The notes below the pieces were generated by a model. That model made no database searches. It was not told the DNA's origin and was given only the letters and a program-made list of their open reading frames with translations. Source: Prochloron didemni P4-Papua_New_Guinea (GTDB lineage: Bacteria > Cyanobacteriota > Cyanobacteriia > Cyanobacteriales > Prochloraceae). Taken from it: 36,339 bases of DNA. The DNA lies in NCBI GenBank assembly GCA_000252485.1, contig JH611140.1, forward strand, positions 1 through 36,339, written 5' to 3'. Of the stretch, positions 10,215-19,159 are shown piece by piece. Made by a program: the position numbers and the translations under genes. Each line of letters starts with the position of its first letter. Position 1 is the stretch's first letter.

Positions 10215-10742
10215 ATGAGGATTGTAATTGATACAAATGTGCTAGTTGCTGCTTTAAGATCTCGAAAAGGAGCATCTTTTCAAATTATATCGATCTTGCC
10301 AGAAAGACTATATCAGCCCATGCTCTCAGTTCCTTTGGTACTAGAATATGAAGATGTTCTTAAGCGAGAAATACATGGGTTGGACACAAGGGATATTGAC
10401 GCTATCTTAAATATGGTTGCTAAATATTCCAAACATGTCAAAATTTATTATTTATGGCGACCTTTTTTCCAAGATGCCAAAGATGACATGTTACTTGAAC
10501 TAGCTCTGGCAGGTCAGGCAGAAGCTATTATTACTTTTAACGTTAAAGATTTCAAGCAAGTAAAAAGCAAGTTTGGGATCGACATCATTCAACCAAGATA
10601 CTTTTGGCAAACTATCAAAAATAAGAGAAAAAATGAGTCAGTATTCTTTAGAATTACCAAATTATCTAAAAAACGCCGCTTCAAAAGTAGCGCAGAAAGA
10701 AGGTGTATCGTTAAATCAGTTGTTCGTAATTGCAATTGCTGA
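10215..10742 (+). CDS. PIN-domain putative toxin (TIGR00305-like)
   Basis: MRIVIDTNVLVAALRSRKGASFQII...DAKDDMLLELALAGQAEAIITFNVKDF, with PIN acidic residues. Confidence 0.82.
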   Translation: MRIVIDTNVLVAALRSRKGASFQIISILPERLYQPMLSVPLVLEYEDVLKREIHGLDTRDIDAILNMVAKYSKHVKIYYLWRPFFQDAKDDMLLELALAGQAEAIITFNVKDFKQVKSKFGIDIIQPRYFWQTIKNKRKNESVFFRITKLSKKRRFKSSAERRCIVKSVVRNCNC

Positions 10743-10872
10743 AAAAATATCGGCTTTAGAGACCGAGGATCTACTTGAAAATATGGCAGCAAATGCTGAC
10801 GAAGAGGAATTTTTTAATGCACTGGCTAAAGTGCCTGATGAGGATGTTATTGAGGGGGATGAGAATATCTAA
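10633..10872 (+). CDS. Small helical/RHH-like putative antitoxin overlapping the PIN gene
   Basis: MSQYSLELPNYLKNAASKVAQKEGVSLNQLFVIAIAEKISALETEDLLENMAANADEEEFFNALAKVPDEDV; ATG at 10633 is more plausible than 10573. Confidence 0.7.
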   Translation: MSQYSLELPNYLKNAASKVAQKEGVSLNQLFVIAIAEKISALETEDLLENMAANADEEEFFNALAKVPDEDVIEGDENI

Positions 10873-11067
10873 AGTCAGTATAAAACCCAATTCCTGCGTA
10901 GGGTCTGTTAGGGCGACGGAGTGTCATGAAAGGAGCGCGTAATCCACTAGCCAATTGAGAATTCATATAACTCTCCAGAAAGTTAAATCGGGAAAAATCT
11001 GCTCAAACTATCACTAGCTAAGGGATAGCAAGCATTTTTGTCTATCTAAATTTTTTTCCTTCCCCCC

Positions 11068-11096
11068 TTGACATTAGCCATTTGCTTGTCTATAAT
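11068..11096 (+). promoter_or_regulatory. Perfect sigma70-type promoter, TTGACA-17-TATAAT
   Basis: TTGACA 11068-11073, 17-bp spacer, TATAAT 11091-11096, 34 bp upstream of the 11131 ORF. Confidence 0.8.
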
Positions 11097-11130
11097 TAAA
11101 CTATTGCAAGAACAGAAGGAGTAAATCACT

Positions 11131-11643
11131 ATGATTGTCACTACCAAAAAAGCAGCAGGGATTTTAGGCATTTCCGGCGCTAGATTGCGGGTGCTTCTCG
11201 CCCAGGGTCGAGTAGAAGGCGCTTATAAGTGTGGTAGAATGTGGCTAATTCCTTTATTCGACGGTCGTCCCTTCATTAGCAAAGGCAAAAGAGGACCGGC
11301 TCCCAAGTGGAAAAATCCCCGCAAGCCAGCCAAAACTATCATTCATGTCAACGGACAGCGCATCAGACAGAATCTGAAACGGAACGAGCAAGAACCAGTA
11401 ATTACAGTAAAAAAAGGCAATAACAATATCTATGGCCATGAAGTGGAAGTTCCAGGAGGATGTCGGGTTGTTTATCGACCCCACAATCCAAAATGTGGTG
11501 CGAGGGTTTGGATTGAAAGTCTTTATGACGTGAAAGTGATTTGTTTGGACTCTGAAGAGTTGAATCTCTTGGCAATGACAGAGGCAGAAAAAACTATTGC
11601 AACAGAGCCACAGTCAGAATCTCTACCCCCTATTTTTAAATAA
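11131..11643 (+). CDS. DNA-binding HTH protein (excisionase/MerR-like N-terminus)
   Basis: MIVTTKKAAGILGISGARLRVLLAQGRVEGAYKCGRMWLIP. Confidence 0.65.
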   Translation: MIVTTKKAAGILGISGARLRVLLAQGRVEGAYKCGRMWLIPLFDGRPFISKGKRGPAPKWKNPRKPAKTIIHVNGQRIRQNLKRNEQEPVITVKKGNNNIYGHEVEVPGGCRVVYRPHNPKCGARVWIESLYDVKVICLDSEELNLLAMTEAEKTIATEPQSESLPPIFK

Positions 11644-11823
11644 TAATGGATTTTTGCACTCCAGAATTCGCGAGTAAAAAAAAGCTATAAAATCGATAGA
11701 TTAGAAACTTGGCATTTTTGTCTAGAGAAAAGTTGACGAATGTACCGGATGATTTGGGGCAATACAACCCAAAATCAGTTGTGGTGGGCAGTGCCGCACC
11801 CTACTCTTGCCTATTACCTCTTA

Positions 11824-11855
11824 CTGAAAACACCGTCTCACTGGTCACTGGTCAC
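11824..11855. repeat. Heptamer tandem repeat (ACTGGTC)n
   Basis: cactggtcactggtcactggtcactg; followed by a TCAACTGTCAACTGT run. Confidence 0.7.
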
Positions 11856-11892
11856 TGGTCACTGAAAAGCTATCAACTGTCAACTGTTATTC

Positions 11893-13080
11893 ATGTTATC
11901 CCCTATTTATACTAAATCTCCATGGCAAGAAACTTACAGCGAAATTATCGATGTTCGTTCGGAAGATGAGTTTGCAGAAGACTGTATTCCCGGTGCCATT
12001 AATCTGCCAGTATTAAATAATCACGAACGAGCAAAAGTTGGTACTATTTACAAACAAGAATCTCCTTTTCAAGCTAAAAAAATTGGTTCTGCCATAGTGG
12101 CTCAAAATATAGCCAAACATCTCCACAATCACTTTATCAATAAAGACAAAAAATATTTTCCCTTAATTTACTGTTGGCGAGGGGGTCAGCGCTCCTATAG
12201 TTTGGCATTAGTTTTAACTCAAATTGGCTGGCAAGTCACCTTATTAGAAGGAGGATACAAGACTTATCGCGCTTACGTGAGGGAACAACTAAACCAGTTA
12301 CCAAATCGGTTTACTTATAAAGTTTTGTGCGGTTTAACCGGTACTGGAAAAACCCATATTTTGCATCAATTGCAACTGCAGGGAGTACAAGTATTGGACT
12401 TGGAAAGATTGGCAAATCATCGCGGTTCTTTACTAGGACAAGAATGGAATTTTTCCACTGATTCCAATGATTCTACTGATTTTGATTCATCCCTAAACAA
12501 GGATAACAGAGAGAAGCTTTTTGGGAAAGATAAACCCTCACCCCAACCTTCTCAAAAGCGTTTTGAATCTTTGTTACTTCAAGAGTTACAAAGGTTAGAT
12601 TGTAGTAAGACAGTGTGGGTAGAATCGGAAAGTAATAAAATAGGGCAGGTTCATTTACCCATTGTATTGTGGGAGAAGATGAAGCAAGCCAACTGCGTTC
12701 TAGTGCAGTTACCGAAACAACAGAGAATTGCGTGGTTATTGCAACAATATCCCCATTTAGGAGCTCATCCAGAAACCTTGAAAGAAAAGTTAAATGGGTT
12801 AAAGTCTCGCTACGGGGGAGAGAAGCTACAACAGTGGTATGATTGGATTGATAGAGGTGAGTGGGAAGTTTTAGTAGGAGATTTGTTGGAGTATCATTAC
12901 GACCCAGGATATTATCGTTCTTTGAATAAGACTTATAAACAGATAGAGTTAGAATTACCTCTGGCTGATTTATCTCTCAATAGTATTGAAACTGCCCTGG
13001 ATGTTCTCTGTCAAAGGTCATATAGCGCTACGCGCAATTCAAAATTCAAAATTCAAAATTCATTCAGAGGCTATGACTAG
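11893..13080 (+). CDS. mnmH: tRNA 2-selenouridine synthase MnmH (SelU/YbbB)
   Basis: Rhodanese-like N-terminus (IIDVRSEDEFAEDCIPGAINLP, YCWRGGQRS) and P-loop CGLTGTGKT. Confidence 0.9.
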   Translation: MLSPIYTKSPWQETYSEIIDVRSEDEFAEDCIPGAINLPVLNNHERAKVGTIYKQESPFQAKKIGSAIVAQNIAKHLHNHFINKDKKYFPLIYCWRGGQRSYSLALVLTQIGWQVTLLEGGYKTYRAYVREQLNQLPNRFTYKVLCGLTGTGKTHILHQLQLQGVQVLDLERLANHRGSLLGQEWNFSTDSNDSTDFDSSLNKDNREKLFGKDKPSPQPSQKRFESLLLQELQRLDCSKTVWVESESNKIGQVHLPIVLWEKMKQANCVLVQLPKQQRIAWLLQQYPHLGAHPETLKEKLNGLKSRYGGEKLQQWYDWIDRGEWEVLVGDLLEYHYDPGYYRSLNKTYKQIELELPLADLSLNSIETALDVLCQRSYSATRNSKFKIQNSFRGYD

Positions 13081-13225
13081 GTTTCAGGCTTTATTAATGT
13101 TCTAACCTAAATGCGTAGTGCTATAGTAGTTAATAGCTGACAGTTGATAGTTGATAGTTCCTCTATCAAGCTTCATGATGGTGGCAAAAAAGTTTGTATT
13201 ATAGCAATGAGCAATGAGCAATGAA

Positions 13226-13356
13226 CACTTCGGCTACGCGGTCACTGCCCTTCGGCTACCCTTCGGCTACCCTTCGGCTACCCTTCGGCTACGCTCAGGG
13301 CAAGCGCTCAGGGCAAGCGCTCAGGGCAAGCGCTCAGGGGCCGCGTAGTCGAAGTG
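13226..13356. repeat. Structured repeat element: 16-bp TIRs enclosing 11-mer and 13-mer tandem repeats
   Basis: CACTTCGGCTACGCGG (13226) / CCGCGTAGTCGAAGTG (13341), one mismatch; 4x CTTCGGCTACS at 13250-13293; 3x CTCAGGGCAAGCG at 13294-13332. Confidence 0.8.
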
Positions 13357-13481
13357 CAGTGCAGGCAATTAAGAGGTTGATAAGAAAAATGCCCCTTTCG
13401 CTTTGTACAAAGGTGATGCAGCTTGTAGTGTTTTTGAAAGAAAACGTAGGATGCAACGATACCAGCGCGAAGCGCTATAAT

Positions 13482-13634
13482 TATATCAAATCTGAAAATG
13501 TTTGCTACAAATGGGGACTATCCCCCTAAATCCCCTTACCAAAGGGGGACTTTTAATATATAAGTCTTGCCCTATTCGTAAAAGCTCTCAAACTTTTATT
13601 GTATCTGTAGCATTCTTTTTCGGATTTCATATTA
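13482..13634. repeat. MITE-like element, family A, with a C-tract/G-tract interior
   Basis: tatatcaaatctgaaaatgtttgctacaaat ... attgtatctgtagcattctttttcggatttcatatta. Confidence 0.7.
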
Positions 13635-13743
13635 GATTTAACGAAAGGGTTTATCTATATTCCCTATTTCCTTGAGTTTCTTTGTAGGGTGGGCATTGCC
13701 CACCACAGGACTTATATCATGTCCCTACGTATCGTAATTGTCT

Positions 13744-13929
13744 AACAATAAACACCAACAACCAACAACCAACAACCAACAACAAATAACCAACAACCAA
13801 CAACAAATAACCAACAACAAATAACCAACAACAAATAACCAACAACAAACAACAAATAACCAACAACCAACAACCAACAACCAACAACCAATAACCAACA
13901 ACAAATAACCAACAACAAATAACCACCAA
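13744..13929. repeat. Long degenerate heptamer array (ACCAACA/ACAAATA)n
   Basis: Period-7 units over ~186 bp, abutting the SNF2 stop codon. Confidence 0.9.
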
Positions 13930-16900
13930 CTAAGAATCAATAACTGCTTCCCGATCCAGCAACAATAAATTGCGCAGTTGGTCGCTATCTAGTTCTGTCA
14001 GCCAATCTTCTCCCGCATCTACTGTTTGTTCTGCTAGCTGTTTTTTACTTTCGATAATATCATTGATTTTCTCTTCCAAAGTCCCCCTACAGACAAACTT
14101 ATGCACTTGAACGTTGCGCTGTTGACCAATACGAAAAGCGCGATCAGTAGCCTGATTTTCTACTGCTGGGTTCCACCAGCGATCAACATGAAACACGTGG
14201 TTTGCTCTGGTCAAATTCAACCCGGTTCCCCCTGCTTTTAATGAGAGAATAAAAATTGGCGGTCCTTGAGGGTCGTTTTGAAACCTGTCAATCATTTCTT
14301 CCCGCTGTTGGCGACGGGTATTGCCATATAAAAAGAGGGTTTCTAGATTCAATTTCTGCTCTAAATGAGGTTTCAAAAGCTTACCCCACTCGGCAAATTG
14401 AGTAAAAATTAAAGCGCGATCGCCGGACTGAACCAACTCCTCCAACATTTCTTCTAAACGCAATAATTTACCGGAGCGACTGCTAAAATTATTCTTAGTA
14501 GAAACCACCCTCTGGGTCTTTTCTCCGATTAAATTGGGGTGATTGCACAATTGCTTTAATCGTAGTAGCAAAGTAAGAATTAGTCCTCGTCGTTTAATAC
14601 CTTCTGCACTCTCAATTTTTTCCCAAGATTCATCTACTAATTTTTGATATAATTGGGCTTGTTCCGCAGACAAACCGCAAAATACGTTCATTTCTTGTTT
14701 GTTAGGCAAATCTTTAATAACGTCTTTATCTGTTTTCAAACGACGGAGGATAAAAGGTTGCACCAGAGAACGGAGACTTTGCAAAGTATGAGTATCACCA
14801 TATTTTTCGATTGGCATAGCAAAACGACGCTGGAAGAATTGCTGGTTGCCCAAAAATCCCGGATTGAGAAAATCTAAAATAGACCACAATTCTAACAAGC
14901 GATTTTCTAAGGGAGTTCCGGTTAAAGCAATGCGAAATCCTGCCTTTAACTTTCTTACTGCTTGAGATTGTTTTGCCTGGGGATTTTTAATATTTTGAGC
15001 TTCATCTAAGATAATTCCCTGCCATTCCAATGCTCCTAAAGTTTTTTCATCTCGATACAGGAGGGCGTAGCTAGTAATTACTAAATCTTTCTCTTGCACT
15101 TTCTTGGCAAAAGCTTGTCCTTTAGCCCGTCTATCTCCATGATGAATCCAAGGTTCGAGAGTAGGCGCAAACTTTTTGATCTCCCTTTCCCAGTTACCTA
15201 AAACAGAAGTAGGACAAACTATTAAACTGGGTTTGTTTAATAAATTTTGCTCCTTTAAACTGAGAATAAATGCAATTAATTGTGGTGTTTTGCCCATGCC
15301 CATAGAATCCGCCAAACAGGCTCCCAAGCCCCATTTTTCCAAGAATGCCAGCCAACTTACACCGCGAATTTGATAAGGTCGTAAGTTGCCCTGAAAACTT
15401 GAAGGAGTTTCGATTAATTCAATGGTTTGATTGTTAGTAAGATTCTCAATTAACTCTTGCAAAACCCCAGAACAAGTAAAATTAACTACAGGTAAATTAG
15501 CAATTTTTTTCGGTTCTCCTGTAGTAAGACGCAAAGCATCTTCTACAGATAAAGTCTCTTGCTTCAATTGGCTAAAAACTGCTTGGGCTGCCCGAACATC
15601 TGCTGGTTGCAAGGCAATCCATTGACCGTTAATTTGGACCATAGGAGACTTTTGCGCCAACATCTTGTCAAAGTCTGCTTTGGAGATAGTTTCCTCCCCA
15701 ATAGCCAATTTTAATTTATATTGCAGCAAACTTTGCAATCCCAACCGTTCTCCTTTTTTCTGGTTTACCTTGGCCTCAATTTTAATGCCCAAGCGTTTTT
15801 CCCCAGTTCCGGCAGTTAAAGACTCAGGGAGAATTACTCCCAGTCCGCTATCCTGTAGCTGCCAAGCCCCAGAGCGAATAAATTCGTATACTTGGATCGG
15901 GGAGATGGTGCAGCGCACTGGTTGAGCTTCTTGCAAACTAGCTTCAATGGGAGGATACAAGCGAGAAGCTAAACCCAAACCCTTGAGTAAGGTTTCTTGG
16001 GGTTGTTGGATACAGCGCTCCCCCACCACTAGCTTTTCTACTGGATGCTGCCAAATGTCGTTGCTATCTACTAAAAATGTGGGATCGTCTACTGCCTGTA
16101 AATGAAAGGCTAACTTCCAATCAAAATAACCCCAATTAATATCTCCTTCAGTGGGCGGTTGCAGCACGAAACAGACCCGAAACCGATTTTCACCTAATTT
16201 AGTAGCAGTGCGATCAGTGACTAAATAATCTTGAACTGGTAAAGTCCAATTATCCAAAGCATGTTCTAACCGCTTTCTTTGTGTCGGTTCTATGCCAAAA
16301 CTAGAAGATTCTTCAGTCAGTGCTTCCAACCACCCTTGAATTGTACTTCGGCTCCCCTCAGCGGAAACTGTTCCTTGCTTCGGGATAGTACTCACATCAA
16401 TCCAACTTTGCAATTGGCTATTCAACATCTGTCCTAGAAATCCCAGCAATAATTCTTTCGGCTGACAACTTACCGACCACCCTAATTGATAAGCGCGACA
16501 AACATGGGGCATGAGTTGGGTAAACTTAGCGAACCGAGCTTGATCTGCGCTACTATCTAGTAAAGGTTGCCAACTGGCTATTCCCGGTAAGAACTTGCCT
16601 CGGGTCAACAAATCTAGACTCCAACGATAGATTTGGGACCAAAAACGCAAGTCTGCCCCTAAATAATTATCTTGGAAAGAACCCAGAGGCAATGCTTGTA
16701 AAAATGCTGCAGCTTCTAGAGGTTGTAAGCAAATTCCTTCTATTTGCCAGGATTGCAAAACTAAAGAGTCTAGTTCAATATTCCCTGCTGCCACGTTCGA
16801 CCACATAACTGGGAACATTTGTTGGTCCTTGTTTGTTTTTTGAGTTGGAAGGGCGATAATTTGAGATTGCCATCCATCGCTAACAATTTTCGCAATAGCA

Positions 16901-17118
16901 TTACTGCTTTTTTGCTGGGCAGTTAGCCATTTCTTGGGAGTAAGGTTATGGGATTGGAAAAAATCAACTAATTCTAACTGAGTCATATTGAAGGGATGAC
17001 TCGGAACTTCCGCTCCTATTTGATTATTTGTTGACGGGATGGTGCGCCAAGTTTCACCCCAAACAAATAAATATTCATTAGACTTCTGTGGGAGCCAACT
17101 ACCATGCAAACTAGACAT
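13930..17118 (-). CDS. SNF2-family DEAD/DEAH helicase
   Basis: DSMGMGKTPQLIAFIL, DEAQNIKNP, LTGTPLENRLLELWSI, LKAGGTGLNLTRANHVFHVDRWWNPAVENQATDRAFRIGQ. Confidence 0.93.
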   Translation of the reverse strand: MSSLHGSWLPQKSNEYLFVWGETWRTIPSTNNQIGAEVPSHPFNMTQLELVDFFQSHNLTPKKWLTAQQKSSNAIAKIVSDGWQSQIIALPTQKTNKDQQMFPVMWSNVAAGNIELDSLVLQSWQIEGICLQPLEAAAFLQALPLGSFQDNYLGADLRFWSQIYRWSLDLLTRGKFLPGIASWQPLLDSSADQARFAKFTQLMPHVCRAYQLGWSVSCQPKELLLGFLGQMLNSQLQSWIDVSTIPKQGTVSAEGSRSTIQGWLEALTEESSSFGIEPTQRKRLEHALDNWTLPVQDYLVTDRTATKLGENRFRVCFVLQPPTEGDINWGYFDWKLAFHLQAVDDPTFLVDSNDIWQHPVEKLVVGERCIQQPQETLLKGLGLASRLYPPIEASLQEAQPVRCTISPIQVYEFIRSGAWQLQDSGLGVILPESLTAGTGEKRLGIKIEAKVNQKKGERLGLQSLLQYKLKLAIGEETISKADFDKMLAQKSPMVQINGQWIALQPADVRAAQAVFSQLKQETLSVEDALRLTTGEPKKIANLPVVNFTCSGVLQELIENLTNNQTIELIETPSSFQGNLRPYQIRGVSWLAFLEKWGLGACLADSMGMGKTPQLIAFILSLKEQNLLNKPSLIVCPTSVLGNWEREIKKFAPTLEPWIHHGDRRAKGQAFAKKVQEKDLVITSYALLYRDEKTLGALEWQGIILDEAQNIKNPQAKQSQAVRKLKAGFRIALTGTPLENRLLELWSILDFLNPGFLGNQQFFQRRFAMPIEKYGDTHTLQSLRSLVQPFILRRLKTDKDVIKDLPNKQEMNVFCGLSAEQAQLYQKLVDESWEKIESAEGIKRRGLILTLLLRLKQLCNHPNLIGEKTQRVVSTKNNFSSRSGKLLRLEEMLEELVQSGDRALIFTQFAEWGKLLKPHLEQKLNLETLFLYGNTRRQQREEMIDRFQNDPQGPPIFILSLKAGGTGLNLTRANHVFHVDRWWNPAVENQATDRAFRIGQQRNVQVHKFVCRGTLEEKINDIIESKKQLAEQTVDAGEDWLTELDSDQLRNLLLLDREAVIDS

Positions 17119-17226
17119 AATTTATCACCTTTTTTATTTTACCGCACATGGTTATGTCAAGGTTTCGCTATGTATTCTACACTCATAACCAATAAGCTCT
17201 TAGTCAAGAGTGGGATACCAACGATA

Positions 17227-17402
17227 ACCGTTGACAGTGGATAGTGGATAGTGGATAGTGGATAGTTATACAGCATTAGTCCAAGAAACGCTATAAACAT
17301 CTGGACTAAATTAGGCAACCATTTTTCTTTTGGTATCTGGTAGTATGGGGGTGTGGTCAAAAGTAGTTGATAGTGGATAGTTGATAGTGGACAGTTGATA
17401 GC
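17227..17402. repeat. STRR-like heptamer runs (GATAGTG/GATAGTT/GACAGTT)
   Basis: gttgacagtggatagtggatagtggatagtggatagtt and agttgatagtggatagttgatagtggacagttgatag. Confidence 0.8.
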
Positions 17403-17589
17403 TCCTGAGGTTGAATTCAAAATTCTTTCTTCAAAATTCTTTCTTCAAAATTTAATTCGTGACGAACATCTGGACTAAATTAGGCCACTATTTTTATGCT
17501 GGGCAGGATTATTTATATTGGCAAAAAACAGATAGAAAAATTCTCAAACCCATTAGCGAATTAATCAAAGATATACAAAAGACATCTCC

Positions 17590-17613
17590 AAAAATAAAAT
17601 TAATTTTATTTTT
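17590..17613. repeat. 24-bp perfect A/T palindrome
   Basis: AAAAATAAAATT|AATTTTATTTTT next to a half-copy of the AGACATCTCC terminal repeat. Confidence 0.6.
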
Positions 17614-17798
17614 TGTGTTATAATTCACTTAAATACCCCTAAGCCGTTAGCGGGGCAACTCGAGATTGCTTGGGGAATTGGCAAAAACTTCTATTGAAAC
17701 CAGAATGTCCCCATGCTTTATGCTGAGATGCAACTCTTCTGTAAAAAATAAGCGTGGACATCATGGAAAAGGTTATATAACGATATCGGGCATAAGAA

Positions 17799-18188
17799 AT
17801 GACGTGGTTCGACTTATTAACTGTACAATCTATTACCAGTAAAGGTCGCGGCGTGGTTGCCGTACAAGCCATTGCTGCTAACACTGTAATTGAAATTGCT
17901 CCTGTTGCTTCCTTTCCATCAACAGAACGTGCAACCATTGATACCACTCACATTGCCCAGTATTACTTTGTTCAACCAGAAGCCTATCAACACGACAACA
18001 AGGTTGATGGGCATTTTGTTTTTGGTCTTGCTTCGCTATGCAATCATGACAACAGGCCAAATGCAAAAGTTGAGTGGGTAACCGATGAGATTGGCCTGTG
18101 GTCACATCTCACCAGCATTCGAGATATTGCGGCAGGTGAAGAAGTGACCCTCTATTATACCAATATAGATGAGTATCACTTTTCATAA
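17799..18188 (+). CDS. SET-domain protein (putative protein methyltransferase)
   Basis: SKGRGVVAVQAIAANTVIEIAPV ... SLCNHDNRPNAKVEW ... IAAGEEVTLYYTNIDEYHF: SET motifs GRG, NHxxxPN, GEExxxxY. Confidence 0.82.
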   Translation: MTWFDLLTVQSITSKGRGVVAVQAIAANTVIEIAPVASFPSTERATIDTTHIAQYYFVQPEAYQHDNKVDGHFVFGLASLCNHDNRPNAKVEWVTDEIGLWSHLTSIRDIAAGEEVTLYYTNIDEYHFS

Positions 18189-18226
18189 GTATTTTGATAG
18201 GTACACCAAGAATCAGGACAGTGTAG

Positions 18227-19093
18227 ATGGAAAAAACGGGGTTTTACTTGCTTACTGATGCAAGTGTTTTATGTAGTTACTTAACCAGCCGCTGGCTAGC
18301 ACGATTTGAGGGATATTCGGAGTTTGGTGGCATTGTGGTAAGGGAAAAACGTCCGGATGAATCTAAGCTACGAGCGCGTCATGAGTTTCATACTCGGTAC
18401 GCAGGACAGCACGAACTGTCAGCAGATCAGTGGAAGGAGTTAATAGAACTTTATCCAACAATCAGTGAGGCAGAGCAAGCAACAATACAGGCCATGGTAA
18501 ACACTTATGGGCTTTGTTCTTATCCAGTTAACTGTGATCCAAACACAATCTTTCTCGATCATGATGTAAACAGTGAAGCCAGTCGGCAATGGTTACAGTC
18601 AATTACTCAAAAAACATCTTTACCTTGGCTGTTTAGCTGTATTGGGCAAATTTTCAAACCATGGTGGATAGACATACTACCTAAGCGTTTGGTAAATAGC
18701 CACACTGCTGTGTTGCCATATGCAAGAGGTATTTACACTATTGAGAATATAGCTGCCACGCAAGACATCTTAGCATTTCGGCAAGCTTTGGGATTTACCA
18801 TTCATTACATAAATGCACAAGTTGATACGGGAGCAATTATTCGCGCCGAACATATCGTCGATCCTTTTAGATTTAAAACTTTATGGGATCTAAAGGCGTA
18901 TATTTATATGAGCAGTTTTGATTGTTACATTAATACAGCCGAAGCAATAGTTAAGTGTCCTGAAACTGTCCCGGCTGGTATTGTCCCTGATCCAGCGTTG
19001 CGTGGGCGCAATTTTAAGAGTAAAGATTTTTCTGCGGCTAAGAGGCATGAAGCGGAAACAGGTTACTTAGCAATGAAGGGTATCCTGCATTAG
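18227..19093 (+). CDS. Formyltransferase-fold protein (GART/formyl_trans_N-like)
   Basis: LPKRLVNSHTAVLPYARGIYTIENI and GFTIHYINAQVDTGAIIRAEHI match the N-x-H ... V-D-T-G core of formyltransferases. Confidence 0.7.
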   Translation: MEKTGFYLLTDASVLCSYLTSRWLARFEGYSEFGGIVVREKRPDESKLRARHEFHTRYAGQHELSADQWKELIELYPTISEAEQATIQAMVNTYGLCSYPVNCDPNTIFLDHDVNSEASRQWLQSITQKTSLPWLFSCIGQIFKPWWIDILPKRLVNSHTAVLPYARGIYTIENIAATQDILAFRQALGFTIHYINAQVDTGAIIRAEHIVDPFRFKTLWDLKAYIYMSSFDCYINTAEAIVKCPETVPAGIVPDPALRGRNFKSKDFSAAKRHEAETGYLAMKGILH

Positions 19094-19158
19094 ACATCTC
19101 TAGAAAAGATTCTGGAACCTTTATATATCAAGATTGTCCCTCTAGTTTTTAGAGATGA
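19091..19158. repeat. Second copy (inverted) of the 243-313 MITE-like element, one end degraded
   Basis: tagacatctctagaaaagattctggaacctttatatatcaagattgtccctctagtttttagagatga. Confidence 0.6.
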
Positions 19159-19159
19159 C

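Noticed and set aside
11709-11915. 68-aa ORF upstream of mnmH
   Set aside because: Covers a dispersed repeat variant and heptamer runs; not protein-like.
13221-13529. 102-aa plus-strand ORF
   Set aside because: Consists of the TIR/tandem-repeat element and part of a family A element.
13744-13929. CRISPR array
   Set aside because: Period is 7 bp without repeat-spacer alternation; no cas genes.
13717-13940. Minus-strand ORFs of LLVVGCWLLVIC-type repeats
   Set aside because: Direct translation of the period-7 DNA array, which gives a 7-aa repeat in every frame; not a protein.
17157-17420. 87-aa minus-strand ORF rich in YPLSTIHYPLST
   Set aside because: Translation of STRR heptamers.
17636-17665. 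Integron attC site
   Set aside because: GTTAGCG does not fit GTTRRRY with a matching RYYYAAC partner; no integrase.
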